A DNA stretch of 64,000 bases from an uncultured Selenomonadaceae bacterium. GTDB lineage: Bacteria; Bacillota; Negativicutes; Selenomonadales; Selenomonadaceae. The position numbers and the translations under genes were made by a program. Under the pieces are notes generated by a model, which saw only the letters and a program-made list of their open reading frames with translations, searched no databases and was not told where the DNA came from. This document shows, one piece after another, positions 44,976 through 57,162 of this stretch; within the stretch, counting starts at the first letter, position 1; each line of letters begins with the position of its first letter. The DNA is taken from contig CAJOFR010000012.1 in NCBI GenBank assembly GCA_905234195.1, forward strand, positions 62,001-126,000, given 5' to 3'.

Positions 44976-46146
44976 TAAAAATTTCCTCGTCGGTAAGATA
45001 ACACGCGGGGTCAGACGCCCAAAAATCTCCTGTCTTCGCTTCCGCGCGTGTGCGAAAATTTCCGTTGCAGTTGTCCAAAAATTTACAGCGCGAACATCTT
45101 CCCTTCAGGAGCGGCTTACGATTTTTCAAGCCGGCAAGAATTTTGTTTGAAGTGTCCGTCCAAATATCTCCGAACTTCTTTTCGCGGACGTTGCCGAAGG
45201 TGTGGTGTTGGGTGAATTGGTCGGGGTGGACGTAGCCGGCGGGATCCACTTCGCCAAAAGCAATGCCCGAACGGTTGCCGCCGTTCATGGCGATAAAATT
45301 TTTTATCTGCGCGGCAATTTTTTTATCGCCCTCCGCCAAAGCCTTCAGGTACATGTAAACGCCGTCGCAGTGATTGTCCACAGTCAAAATTTCTTTTTCG
45401 AGACCGCGCCGTTCAAAATCTTTCGTGCGCTCAATAATTTTATCCATTGCCGCGCGCGATTCTTCGGGAGTAACGTCCTCGTCAATCATTTGACTGCCGC
45501 GCCCGGAATAGACCAGGTGATAAAAACAGACGCGATTAATTTTTTCCGCCTCTATGAAGTCAAAAATTTTGTCAAGCTCCTCAAAATTGTGGCGGTTAAT
45601 CGTGAAACGAAGACCGACGCGCTGCCCGACGGCGACACAATTTTCAATGCCGCTCATCGCCTTCTGAAAAGCCCCTTCGACGCCGCGAAATTTGTCGTTG
45701 ACTTCGCGAAGACCGTCAAGAGAAATCCCCACGTAGCCCACGCCGATATTTTTAATTCGTTCGGCAACGGCACGGGTAATCAAAGTTCCGTTTGTCGAAA
45801 GGGTAGGGCGGACATTTTTTTTCGCCGCGTACTCGGCAAGCTCAAAAAAATCCGGACGCATTAAAGGTTCTCCACCCGAAAACAAAAGCACCGGCACTTT
45901 GAATTCGGCAAGGTCGTCGATAAAATTTTTCGCCTCCTCCGTCGTCAGCTCGTCGCTGTACCTGCGCGCGTCCGAATCCATGTAGCAATGACGGCACTTG
46001 AGGTTGCAAGTCCGCGTCGAGTTCCAAACGACAACCGGACCAATCCCTTCAGCCGCGCCGCTCGTCATTTTGTGCGCGCCCTTCGTGTAGCGCAGTGAAT
46101 CGCCGAAATAATTTCTCGCGAACAATAATTTCGTAACACTAATCAT
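44968..46146 (-). CDS. nirJ1: radical SAM protein NirJ1 (AhbC-like)
   Basis: 392 aa. The family's N-terminus (ISVTKLLFARNYFGDSLRY) and Fe-S motif CNLKCRHCYMDSDA in VVVWNSTRTCNL context, then LFSGGEPLMRPDFFELAEYA and LSTNGTLITRAVAERI. The C-terminal cluster is KGRCSRCKFLDNCNGNFRTR. It matches Firmicutes NirJ1, related to AhbC, which makes Fe-coproporphyrin from didecarboxysiroheme. A TetR gene sits directly upstream on the same strand. Confidence 0.83.
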   Translation of the reverse strand: MISVTKLLFARNYFGDSLRYTKGAHKMTSGAAEGIGPVVVWNSTRTCNLKCRHCYMDSDARRYSDELTTEEAKNFIDDLAEFKVPVLLFSGGEPLMRPDFFELAEYAAKKNVRPTLSTNGTLITRAVAERIKNIGVGYVGISLDGLREVNDKFRGVEGAFQKAMSGIENCVAVGQRVGLRFTINRHNFEELDKIFDFIEAEKINRVCFYHLVYSGRGSQMIDEDVTPEESRAAMDKIIERTKDFERRGLEKEILTVDNHCDGVYMYLKALAEGDKKIAAQIKNFIAMNGGNRSGIAFGEVDPAGYVHPDQFTQHHTFGNVREKKFGDIWTDTSNKILAGLKNRKPLLKGRCSRCKFLDNCNGNFRTRAEAKTGDFWASDPACYLTDEEIFNG

Positions 46147-46174
46147 TTTTTGAAACAGGAATCAGAAAATGTAA

Positions 46175-46200
46175 ACCCTAATCCCTTGTCCCTTGCCCCT
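46175..46200. repeat. heptamer array, single arm (array 11)
   Basis: ACCCTAATCCCTTGTCCC and TTGCCCC run over the last codons of the TetR gene and supply its TAG stop. Confidence 0.65.
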
Positions 46201-46786
46201 CCTTTATGCCGTCCAAAAGAATTTTTATTTTGAGTTTTATATTTTCCTGAAAGGGAATTTCCAGCTTGCTGAACGCCGCCGCCTGATAAATCGAGTGCAA
46301 CATTTCCGAAATCAAATCGAAGGGAATATCTTTGCGAATTTCGCCGCTCTCCTGCCCGCGCTGAATTATCTCGTCAAAAATTGTGCGGAAACCCGGCGAT
46401 AAATTTTTCGGAATTTGCTCCGGCTTATCGGAATATTCTACCGCGCTTGCCAAGAGCGGAAGGACGAATCGATTTTCGTCGACTATCTTCGCGGTAGCCT
46501 CGCAACAGAATTTTAAAAGCTCAATCGACGAAACTTTTTCAGACCCTCTGTTTTGATTGGCAACCTCAACCTGCGCGAAAAGATCCTTGACGATATTCAT
46601 CAGCACTTCTTCTTTAGAGTCGAAGTAATTATAAAAAGTACCGACGCCGAGTTTTGCCCTGGACATTATTCTCGACACAGCAGTTTTCCTAAAGCCGTGA
46701 TTTTTAAATTCGTACGTCGCCGCCTTCAAAATTGCCTGCCTAATCTTAATTTTTTTAGCTGCTCTTGCTTTAATGTCGCCCTTCAT
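46178..46786 (-). CDS. TetR/AcrR family regulator
   Basis: 202 aa. N-terminal HTH: RQAILKAATYEFKNHGFRKT, then AVSRIMSRAKLGVGTFYNYF and DSKEEVLMNIVKDLF. The C-terminal helical ligand/dimer domain includes a YSDKPEQIPKNLSPGF stretch. It lies 31 bp upstream of nirJ1 in the same direction, so it may control its own operon with nirJ1, the hydrolase and nirJ2. The C-terminus EGQGTRD is encoded by a heptamer repeat. Confidence 0.88.
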   Translation of the reverse strand: MKGDIKARAAKKIKIRQAILKAATYEFKNHGFRKTAVSRIMSRAKLGVGTFYNYFDSKEEVLMNIVKDLFAQVEVANQNRGSEKVSSIELLKFCCEATAKIVDENRFVLPLLASAVEYSDKPEQIPKNLSPGFRTIFDEIIQRGQESGEIRKDIPFDLISEMLHSIYQAAAFSKLEIPFQENIKLKIKILLDGIKEGQGTRD

Positions 46787-46857
46787 AATCGCGCCCCCCG
46801 AAATAATTTTTTATAGCTGAAAAGTTATTCGTCGAAGTAAAAAATTTTTCCTGCAAC

Positions 46858-46885
46858 AAAAAAGCGTCGAGCATATCCCGACGCC
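46858..46885 (-). terminator. intrinsic terminator of the PAP2 gene
   Basis: GCGTCG (46864-46869) pairs with CGACGC (46879-46884) around a 9-nt loop, followed on the minus strand by six T (46858-46863). It ends the gyrB-azlC-azlD-PAP2 transcript before tetR. Confidence 0.78.
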
Positions 46886-46892
46886 AAAATTT

Positions 46893-47852
46893 TTATCTGA
46901 ACCACGAAAATTTTTTCAGCAGATTTTTTCGCTCACAATAGTCGAAAGCCAGCGGTGCGAGGAATAATATCGTGACCAGCGGCAAAAATCCCTTGAGGAA
47001 CTCGTGAATTAAGATAAGCCCCAAAAATTTAAAAGTGTAAATCACGGAGAGCACGACCGCCCCGACAAGACAGCTGATAATCACGCGGCGAATTTTTGTT
47101 TGCTTGTCGACTTTCGTGCTGAAATTTACGAAACGCCGCTCCAAAATCCAGCCGATTAAAAATCCGAGAGCACAGCCGACGCCGTCAACCGAATCCTGCA
47201 CCGCCTTCACGGGGTCGACGATAATTTTTCCGTCGACATAATCAATCGGATAACTTTTCGTCGTAATGTACACCAGAGCCGCCACGCAAAAAATTATTCC
47301 GACGAGAAAAGTTGCCGTGCCGTAAATCCTGTCACGCTCAATCAAACTGAACAGCTTGTCCGCTAAAAGCATCACCACTACCGTTTCGATAATCGCAACC
47401 AAAACGTCTTGCGGGGTGTGCGCGCCCAAAAAGTTTCGCGAAATTCCCGTGACTAAAATTATCAGCACGCAGGGGATTATCAACAGCGGATATTTTTTTC
47501 TGTAGAAGTACGCAAGCCCGCCGTAAATCGCCGTTGCCATTTGTGTGTGTCCGCTCGGCATCGAAAAGCTGCTCGCCTTTTTCAAAGTATCTGCCGTCGG
47601 TTGTACTTGCGAATCCAAAATCCACGGACGATAAACGCAGAAGGTATCTTTTATCAGCTGATTCAACATCCGCCCAAAACTTGTGACAAACAAAATGAAC
47701 AGCCCGGCTTTTTTGTCGAAACACCAAAATAAAATACCGGGTATTAACGCGCTCAAAGGGCTTTTGGGAATTTCGGTTATCAGCGTGACGAATGTTTCGC
47801 CGCCGTATGTTTCGCGAAGCCCTTGCAGCCAAAGCAAATATTCTATGTCCAT
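46893..47852 (-). CDS. PAP2-superfamily membrane phosphatase
   Basis: 319 aa polytopic protein. Catalytic motifs of PAP2/type-2 phosphatidic acid phosphatase: KDTFCVYRPW, SMPSGHTQMA, and SRNFLGAHTPQDVLV. About eight membrane segments; the C-terminal extension (from ~180) with four further helices is longer than in undecaprenyl-diphosphate phosphatases such as BcrC. It likely dephosphorylates a lipid phosphate or pyrophosphate at the membrane surface. Confidence 0.84.
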   Translation of the reverse strand: MDIEYLLWLQGLRETYGGETFVTLITEIPKSPLSALIPGILFWCFDKKAGLFILFVTSFGRMLNQLIKDTFCVYRPWILDSQVQPTADTLKKASSFSMPSGHTQMATAIYGGLAYFYRKKYPLLIIPCVLIILVTGISRNFLGAHTPQDVLVAIIETVVVMLLADKLFSLIERDRIYGTATFLVGIIFCVAALVYITTKSYPIDYVDGKIIVDPVKAVQDSVDGVGCALGFLIGWILERRFVNFSTKVDKQTKIRRVIISCLVGAVVLSVIYTFKFLGLILIHEFLKGFLPLVTILFLAPLAFDYCERKNLLKKFSWFR

Positions 47853-47873
47853 AGGAACTGCTCCCCAAATTTT

Positions 47874-48179
47874 TTAGATAACGAAAAGTTCTGCCAAGAA
47901 GACCACCGCACAACAGATTATCGAGACTTGAAAAAGACTTGCGCCGAACCACGCCGCCGCTATTCCGATTATCAGCGCAAGCCCGCTGGAAATTTGTGAC
48001 TGTGTTGCGTCGAGTATCGCCGGAAAAGTCATGACTGCCAACGTCACGTAAGGAACGTAGTATAGGAACGAACGCAGCTTGACATTTTTTATTTCGGTGC
48101 GGATTAAAGTCAGCGGCAAAATTCTTATCGCCAAAGTCACCGCGCTCATTATCGCAATGTAGATATAAATTTCATTCAT
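47874..48179 (-). CDS. azlD: AzlD family branched-chain amino-acid exporter small subunit
   Basis: 101 aa with about four membrane helices (AIMSAVTLAIRILPLTLI, YVPYVTLAVMTFPAIL, LALIIGIAAAWFGASL). It pairs with AzlC, whose gene overlaps by 8 bp. AzlCD exports branched-chain amino acids or analogues in Bacillus and YgaZH in E. coli. Confidence 0.88.
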   Translation of the reverse strand: MNEIYIYIAIMSAVTLAIRILPLTLIRTEIKNVKLRSFLYYVPYVTLAVMTFPAILDATQSQISSGLALIIGIAAAWFGASLFQVSIICCAVVFLAELFVI

Positions 48180-48885
48180 TATCTTTTTTCTCCGAGATTG
48201 GATAGAAAATCGCCGCCGCGCCCGCGATTAAAACCGTCAATAAAATTGTACGAGTGCCTGCAGAAATCGACGTCAAAAAATTTTCGGCGAGGAAACTCAA
48301 CGCAAAACTTATCGCGACTGTTGCGCCGACGACTTTATCTTTTCGGGAAGGCGGAATAATAATCGCGATAAACATTCCGTACAGGGCGACACTCAGCGCG
48401 CTGACAGCGGACGGCGGCAAAATATTTCCGGCGATAATCCCAAGAGCCGTGCCGATTGACCAGCCGGGCAACGCCGTCAACATCGCGCCATAATTATAAA
48501 AAGGATTCAGCTTGCCTGCGCGCGCGACGGTAATCCCAAAAATTTCGTCCGTCACGTCGAAGCCGACAAAAATTCTGTGATAAAAAGGCGTATCCGGAGA
48601 AAACTTTTGACTAATGACCGTGCTCATTAAAAGGTACCGCGCGTTGACGACCAAAGTCATCACCGCAATTTCAAGGTAGGGCGCGTGTAGAGCAATCAGC
48701 GCAAAGCCGACGTATTCGCCGGCGGACGCATTATTAAGGAGGCTTGCCAAAAATCCTTGAAAGGGCGTCAAACCGACGTCGCGCGCGGTTATTCCCAGCG
48801 TGAACGAAACTACGAAGTACCCAAGACCAATCGGAATGCCGTCGCGAAAACCTTCGGCAAGTGCCTGTTTGTTTGTCGTCAACAT
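48172..48885 (-). CDS. azlC: AzlC family branched-chain amino-acid exporter large subunit
   Basis: 237 aa. The family's start ALAEGFRDGIPIGLGYFVVS and FTLGITARDVGLTPFQGFLA, MTLVVNARYLLMSTVISQKF, FVGFDVTDEIFGITVARAGK. Five to six membrane helices. It begins 3 bp after gyrB on the same strand, so it may be co-transcribed with gyrB. Confidence 0.9.
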   Translation of the reverse strand: MLTTNKQALAEGFRDGIPIGLGYFVVSFTLGITARDVGLTPFQGFLASLLNNASAGEYVGFALIALHAPYLEIAVMTLVVNARYLLMSTVISQKFSPDTPFYHRIFVGFDVTDEIFGITVARAGKLNPFYNYGAMLTALPGWSIGTALGIIAGNILPPSAVSALSVALYGMFIAIIIPPSRKDKVVGATVAISFALSFLAENFLTSISAGTRTILLTVLIAGAAAIFYPISEKKDNE

Positions 48886-48888
48886 TTT

Positions 48889-50967
<2,079 letters not shown>

Positions 50968-50994
50968 GCTTAACTTAAAAGGTTACGTCTCCAC

Positions 50995-51035
50995 AAAAAA
51001 ATAAAGCCCTTCCGACTTTTGCCGGAAAGGACTTT
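50995..51035 (-). terminator. intrinsic terminator of groSL
   Basis: AAAGCCCTTCCG (51003-51014) pairs with CGGAAAGGACTTT (51023-51035), 12 bp with one bulge, loop of 8; followed on the minus strand by ATTTTTTT. About 70 bp after the groL stop. Confidence 0.85.
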
Positions 51036-51107
51036 GATTAAAATCTTGGGGGTTACGGTTTTAGAGCCGCAACCCCAAATTTTATTTCGGCTTAAAAAAT
51101 TTTCAAA

Positions 51108-52763
<1,656 letters not shown>

Positions 52764-52777
52764 TTAAGAAAGCCTGG

Positions 52778-52877
52778 AGCCGCCCACGGATGGGCGGCTG
52801 CCCGCGCCTTTTCCGGAAGAAAAGAAAGCGGGCGATTTTTTCTTTGTTTCTTTCTTTTTTCTAAAAAAAGAAAGAAA
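52778..52877 (-). repeat. three-hairpin structured element, copy 3 (groES-groEL intercistronic)
   Basis: Read on the minus strand. Hairpin 1: TTTCTTTCTTTTTT / AAAAAAGAAAGAAA, 14 bp, loop TAG (52877-52847). 12-nt spacer CAAAGAAAAAAT. Hairpin 2: GCCCGC (52833-52828) / GCGGGC (52805-52800), inner CTTTTC / GAAAAG with a 5-nt loop. Hairpin 3: AGCCGCCCA / TGGGCGGCT with loop TCCG (52799-52778). Same geometry as copies at 5072 and 43270, inside the groES-groEL mRNA. Confidence 0.8.
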
Positions 52878-52905
52878 ATCTCAAACTCTTCAAAGAAAAA
52901 ATCAA

Positions 52906-53187
52906 TTAAAGAACAGCAAGAATATCGCTCTCACGAATTATCAGATAGTCTTTTTCATCCACCTTGACTTCGCTGCCCGCGTACTTGTTGAAGATAATTT
53001 CGTCGCCGACTTTAACTTCGGGAACCGCGCGGCTACCATTGTCGAGAACCTTGCCCGCGCCAACTGCCACAACTTTACCCTTCTGCGGTTTTTCCTTAGA
53101 AGTCTCCGGCATAATAATTCCGCTCTTCGTTTTGAGCTCGACTTCGGCGACTTCAATTACAACTCTGTCTCCAAGTGGTTTAATCAT
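52906..53187 (-). CDS. groS: co-chaperonin GroES
   Basis: 93 aa. [40 protein letters not shown] (mobile loop region), [40 protein letters not shown] before ATG 53187. First gene of the groSL operon. Confidence 0.97.
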   Translation of the reverse strand: MIKPLGDRVVIEVAEVELKTKSGIIMPETSKEKPQKGKVVAVGAGKVLDNGSRAVPEVKVGDEIIFNKYAGSEVKVDEKDYLIIRESDILAVL

Positions 53188-53223
53188 AGATTTCAGCCTC
53201 CCAAAATGGATTTTAACCCTCGC

Positions 53224-53276
53224 GCTTGTCTCTCAAGCACGTGCATTATAATAATCCCTGTTTGACAAAAAGTCAA
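53224..53276 (-). promoter_or_regulatory. groSL promoter region with two inverted repeats
   Basis: Minus-strand -10 TATAAT at 53245-53250. Two palindromes flank it: GCTTG-N5-CAAGC (53224-53238), in the leader, and TTGAC-N5-GTCAA (53262-53276), over the -35 region. No CIRCE element (TTAGCACTC-N9-GAGTGCTAA) is present. These may be operators of an unidentified regulator. Confidence 0.5.
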
Positions 53277-53385
53277 TAGGTAAAAAGTCAAAACAGCAAA
53301 AAATTTTTTAACGAAAACTTAACTTTACTTTGTCACAAAAAACGTTATAATGAAAACGACTTCGTGAGAGGAAGGATGGTTTTTT

Positions 53386-53874
53386 ATGAAGAAGATATTT
53401 TCGTACCTCGTGGTACTTTTGATTTTAATTTCGGCGGGATTTTCGCAGACTGAAAGCGCGGCAGTCGCGCAGGTCAACAACCGGCAAAACGACGTGTCCG
53501 CCACGCAATACGCGCAAAGGGTTTTGGTTTTGGTGAACTACGAACGCCACAAAGCAAATTTGCCCGCGCTTACACTTTCGACGGACTTGACGCAGGCAAC
53601 TATGGTTCGCGCGAACGAAATAACGAAAAGATTTGCACACACCCGCCCGAACGGACAATCTTGTTTCACCGTGATAAAAAACAAGGGCAGGATTCTGGGG
53701 GAGAATATCGCGGCGGGACAACGCTCGCCTGAAGAAGTCGTCATTGCCTGGATGAATTCTAAGGGACACCGCGAAAATATTCTCAACCCGAAATTTAAAG
53801 AAATGGGACTCGGCTATTTGCTTCGTCCCTCTTTGAAATACAAACACTATTGGGCGCAATTCTTTCGCGGCTGA
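53386..53874 (+). CDS. secreted CAP/SCP-domain protein
   Basis: 162 aa. Signal peptide (IFSYLVVLLILISAGFSQTES). CAP (SCP/PR1) domain: AQRVLVLVNYERHKANLPAL, RANEITKRFAHTRPNGQSCF with His and Arg, ILGENIAAGQRSPEEVVIAW, MNSKGHRENILNPKFKEMGL. This is the YkwD-like bacterial CAP family, found in the envelope. Molecular function is not established. TATAAT (53346-53351) lies upstream. The gene converges on coaBC with only 4 bp between stops. Confidence 0.88.
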   Translation: MKKIFSYLVVLLILISAGFSQTESAAVAQVNNRQNDVSATQYAQRVLVLVNYERHKANLPALTLSTDLTQATMVRANEITKRFAHTRPNGQSCFTVIKNKGRILGENIAAGQRSPEEVVIAWMNSKGHRENILNPKFKEMGLGYLLRPSLKYKHYWAQFFRG

Positions 53875-53878
53875 AAAT

Positions 53879-55096
53879 TCATTGACCGGAAAATCTTGCG
53901 TCTAAAAAATTCGTCAGGCGGTGAATAATTTTTTCGGCAAGCTCCGCCTTTGTCATTTTCGGGAAGTTTTCCATTTTGCCGTCGCGATAAATAATCGAAA
54001 TGATATTCGTGTCGACGGAAAAGCCCGCGCCCTCCGCGCTGACGTCGTTCGCCACGATGAAGTCAAGATTTTTTTCGACGAGTTTTCCGCGCGCGTAGTT
54101 GATAACATTTTCAGTCTCCGCAGCGAAACCGACGAGGATTTGACTTTTTTTGAGATTGCCCAGCTCTTTCAAGATGTCCGGATTTTTTACGAGCTCAAGT
54201 ATGATACTTTGTGCGGACTTTTTAATTTTTTGCGTGGAGAAATGTTTAACGCGATAATCCGACACAGCCGCCGTCATTACCACCGCGTCGACTGCGGAAT
54301 ACTCGTCTAAAATCGACAGGCGCATTTGTTCGGCGGTCTCCACCCTGACGAACTTGACGTTAGCCGGCGGCTCCAGGTCGCTCCTGCCGGAAATTAAAAT
54401 GACTTCCGCGCCGTGATTCCGCGCCGCCCGCGCAACTTCGTAACCCATTCTGCCGCTTGAACGATTGCCGATATAACGAACCGGATCAATCGGCTCCACC
54501 GTGCCGCCCGCCGTAACGAGAATTTTTTTGCCGCGCAGATCTTTTTTCGCCGCGAAAAATTTTACAATCTCCTCGCAAATATCTTCGGGCTCCGGTAGCC
54601 GCCCCTTGCCGCTGATTCCGCAAGCAAGCTCGCCTGTCGCCGGCTCGATAATTTTCACGCCGCGATTCGCCAAAATTTTTAGGTTCTCCTGTGTCGCGGG
54701 ATTCTCAAACATATTTGTATTCATTGACGGCGCAACAATCAGCGGGGCTACCGTCGCCAAAATCGTTGTCGTCAAAAGGTCGTCGGCAATTCCGTGCGCC
54801 GCCTTAGCCAAAAAATTTGCAGTGGCGGGCGCGATTAACACGACGTCCGCAAAATTTGCCAGTGTGATATGCGCCACGTTAAAATCTGCCGCGTCCTTGA
54901 ACATCTCAACGGCGACGGTGTTCCTCGTGATTTCCTGAAAAGTTCGCGGCGAAACAAATTCCGTTGCCGCCTTCGTCATTACCACCCGAACATTCGCGCC
55001 GAGTTTCTTCAAGCGGCTAGCAACTTCCACGATTTTAAAAGTTGCAATGCCGCCCGTCACGCAAATCAGAACATTTTTATTTTCCAATTCATTCAT
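53879..55096 (-). CDS. coaBC: bifunctional phosphopantothenoylcysteine decarboxylase/synthetase
   Basis: 405 aa from ATG 55096 (SD AAAAGGAGG). N-terminal CoaC flavoprotein domain: VTGGIATFKIVEVASRL, the TTTILATVAPLIVAPSMNTN motif, LACGISGKGRLPEPEDI with the catalytic Cys. C-terminal CoaB: LVTAGGTVEPIDPVRYIGNR, SSGRMGYEVARAARNHGAEV, AAVSDYRV, KNPDILKELG. Two steps of CoA synthesis. It is last in the remA-gmk-rpoZ-coaBC group. Confidence 0.95.
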   Translation of the reverse strand: MNELENKNVLICVTGGIATFKIVEVASRLKKLGANVRVVMTKAATEFVSPRTFQEITRNTVAVEMFKDAADFNVAHITLANFADVVLIAPATANFLAKAAHGIADDLLTTTILATVAPLIVAPSMNTNMFENPATQENLKILANRGVKIIEPATGELACGISGKGRLPEPEDICEEIVKFFAAKKDLRGKKILVTAGGTVEPIDPVRYIGNRSSGRMGYEVARAARNHGAEVILISGRSDLEPPANVKFVRVETAEQMRLSILDEYSAVDAVVMTAAVSDYRVKHFSTQKIKKSAQSIILELVKNPDILKELGNLKKSQILVGFAAETENVINYARGKLVEKNLDFIVANDVSAEGAGFSVDTNIISIIYRDGKMENFPKMTKAELAEKIIHRLTNFLDARFSGQ

Positions 55097-55138
55097 TTTT
55101 GCGACACCTCCTTTTCGGGTCATTGCCTCCGCCGCTCG

Positions 55139-55354
55139 TCACGAATGTATCGAATAGGTTATCTTGCCCTCGTAAATTTCCTCCATTGCGTCTGTAACAA
55201 ATTTGTGCGACGGATTTTCCACGCGGCAAGGCTTGCCTGTCAAAAGTTCGCGGGCGCGCTTTGAAGCGAGTACGACTAAAGTATAACGGCTGTGAGTTTT
55301 TTTGAGCATGGCGTCCGTCGAAGGATTAACCATGCTCGGTGTTGAAGATGACAT
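55139..55354 (-). CDS. rpoZ: RNA polymerase omega subunit
   Basis: 71 aa from ATG 55354, with GGAG upstream. It contains SMVNPSTDAMLKKTHSRYTL, VVLASKRARELLTGKP and VTDAMEEIYEGKITYSIHS, the Firmicutes omega pattern. It aids beta' folding. Position between gmk and coaBC is the standard Firmicutes order. Confidence 0.92.
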   Translation of the reverse strand: MSSSTPSMVNPSTDAMLKKTHSRYTLVVLASKRARELLTGKPCRVENPSHKFVTDAMEEIYEGKITYSIHS

Positions 55355-55360
55355 CAAAAA

Positions 55361-55969
55361 TTAACGCTCCTTTACCAACTTTTCAAAAATCTGTTTGTTG
55401 CGGCTGACTCTGCATCGTTCGGCGGATATTATCGCCAGGATTTTTTCCGCCGCCGCGTCAACAGAATCATTCACAACGACATACTGATATTTTTTTCCAA
55501 TTTCAATTTCGTTTGTCGCGGACTGAAAACGCCTTGCAAAAGTTTCCGGCGATTCTGTACCGCGATTTTTTATTCTTGCCTGAAGTTCCTCCAGTGACGG
55601 CGGCAACAAAAAAATATAAACGCCGTCCGGACATTTTTCCATAACGCTCAACGCGCCCTGTGTATCAATTTCCAGCAGGACATCTTCGCCGTGATTAAGA
55701 CGCTCTTCGATTTTATGGCGCGGCGTCCCGTAAAAATTCCCGTAAACTTCCGCGTGCTCCAAAAATTTTCCTTCAGCTAACCACTGCTGAAATTCCTCGA
55801 CGCTCACGAAAAAATATTCTACACCGTCGGTTTCGCCGACGCGCGCGGGTCTGGTTGTCGCCGAAATGGAATAATACATATTCTGCGCGTCGCTCAAAAT
55901 TTTTCTGCAAACAGTGCCCTTGCCGGTGCCGCTCGCGCCTGATACAACAATCAACAATCCTCTTTCCAT
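55361..55969 (-). CDS. gmk: guanylate kinase
   Basis: 202 aa. P-loop LIVVSGASGTGKGTVCRKIL, SATTRPARVGETDGVEYFFV for GMP binding, LEHAEVYGNFYGTPRHKI, DVLLEIDTQGALSV and IFLLPPSLEELQARI. Phosphorylates GMP to GDP. Its ATG overlaps the remA stop by one base. Confidence 0.96.
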   Translation of the reverse strand: MERGLLIVVSGASGTGKGTVCRKILSDAQNMYYSISATTRPARVGETDGVEYFFVSVEEFQQWLAEGKFLEHAEVYGNFYGTPRHKIEERLNHGEDVLLEIDTQGALSVMEKCPDGVYIFLLPPSLEELQARIKNRGTESPETFARRFQSATNEIEIGKKYQYVVVNDSVDAAAEKILAIISAERCRVSRNKQIFEKLVKER

Positions 55970-56298
55970 TAATTTTTCTCCTGCTCCTCCGAAATTTCGG
56001 GTTCCTCTTTTTTTTCGACTGCCGGTTCTTCGGTTGACGGCTGTTGCGGCGCGGGCAAGACATCTCTGAACGCGCGCTCCCCTATCGTCACCGCGCTCAA
56101 GTAGGATAAAATCACGTGTTCGCTATCCATGATAATCGCCGCGCGTGTTCGCCGCCCGTGAGTCACGTCGATTAATTTCCCTTCCTCTTTTGCCTTCGAC
56201 AAAATTCTTTTTACCGGTGCTGATTCGGGGGAAACTATCGCCACAATTCTTTGAACTGCCACCACGTTGCCGAAACCTACGTTTACCATCTTAGACAT
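55969..56298 (-). CDS. remA: RemA/DUF370 family regulatory protein
   Basis: 109 aa. Core [60 protein letters not shown] is the conserved RemA (ExtA) domain. Bacillus RemA is a DNA-binding activator of biofilm-matrix genes. Here the usual ~88-residue protein carries an additional acidic Pro/Glu tail (about 82-109). Gene order remA-gmk-rpoZ-coaBC is conserved in Firmicutes. Confidence 0.92.
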   Translation of the reverse strand: MSKMVNVGFGNVVAVQRIVAIVSPESAPVKRILSKAKEEGKLIDVTHGRRTRAAIIMDSEHVILSYLSAVTIGERAFRDVLPAPQQPSTEEPAVEKKEEPEISEEQEKN

Positions 56299-56331
56299 TT
56301 ATTTCGCCTCCGAGAAGGTTATTTTTGTCAA

Positions 56332-57147
56332 TCAGAAATCGAATTGTCCGACGAAAACTCTTTTCGCCGCGCCCGTCATGTAGACGTGATTATCATTTTG
56401 CCATTCGATTTGTAAATCGCCGCCGTCAAGATGGACGATAGAATTTTTTCCGGCGAGTCCGTTTAAATTTGCGGCGACAGCCGTTGCACAGGCTCCGGTG
56501 CCGCAAGCCAAAGTTATTCCGCTGCCGCGCTCCCAAACGCGCATTTGCAATTCATTTTCGCCGACGACCTGCACGAACTCCGTGTTTGTTTTGCGCGGGA
56601 ATTTTTGATGAGTTTCAAACTGCGGACCGATTTTTTCCAGGTCAATCTTCTTTAAATCGTCGACAAAAACGACGCAGTGGGGGTTGCCCATAGAAACGCA
56701 AGTCATCTCGAAAATTTTCCCGTCGACTTCGATTTTTTCGGCGACGACGTGATTTTTTCCGTAGCCTTTGACAGGAATTTTCTCCGCGTCCAAAATCGGC
56801 GCGCCCATGTCAACGGTAACAAGGTCTTCGTTTAGGCGCACGGTCAAAATCCCCGCGCCTGTTTCTACGGACAGACTTTCTTTGCCGAGTTCGTCAAGGA
56901 GATATTTCGTAAAGCAACGCAGACCGTTGCCGCACATTTCGGCTTCGGAACCGTCCGCGTTAAAAATTCTCATGCGGACTGCGGCGACCTTCGAGGGCAA
57001 AACGTAAATCACGCCGTCCGCTCCAATACCGAAGTGCCTGTCACAGATTTGCGAAATTTTTTCCGCGTCGTCGATATTAAAATTACTGCGCCCGTCGATT
57101 ATAACGAAATCGTTGCCGCAACCCTGCCATTTCTCAAAATTTTGCAA
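56332..57147 (-). CDS. dapF: diaminopimelate epimerase
   Basis: 271 aa, TTG start with GGAG 8 nt upstream. Catalytic Cys pair in SEAEMCGNGLRCFTKYLLDE and ITLACGTGACATAVAANLNG. GNDFVIIDGRSN and MGNPHCVVFVDD complete the family. It converts LL- to meso-diaminopimelate for lysine and peptidoglycan. A heptamer array lies just upstream. Confidence 0.95.
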   Translation of the reverse strand: MQNFEKWQGCGNDFVIIDGRSNFNIDDAEKISQICDRHFGIGADGVIYVLPSKVAAVRMRIFNADGSEAEMCGNGLRCFTKYLLDELGKESLSVETGAGILTVRLNEDLVTVDMGAPILDAEKIPVKGYGKNHVVAEKIEVDGKIFEMTCVSMGNPHCVVFVDDLKKIDLEKIGPQFETHQKFPRKTNTEFVQVVGENELQMRVWERGSGITLACGTGACATAVAANLNGLAGKNSIVHLDGGDLQIEWQNDNHVYMTGAAKRVFVGQFDF

Positions 57148-57162
57148 ACTATCAACTCCAAT

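Noticed and set aside
53188-53340. A CIRCE element or CtsR box before groSL
   Set aside because: TTAGCACTC-N9-GAGTGCTAA is absent, and the GTCAA-type repeats lack the 3-nt spacing of CtsR heptads.
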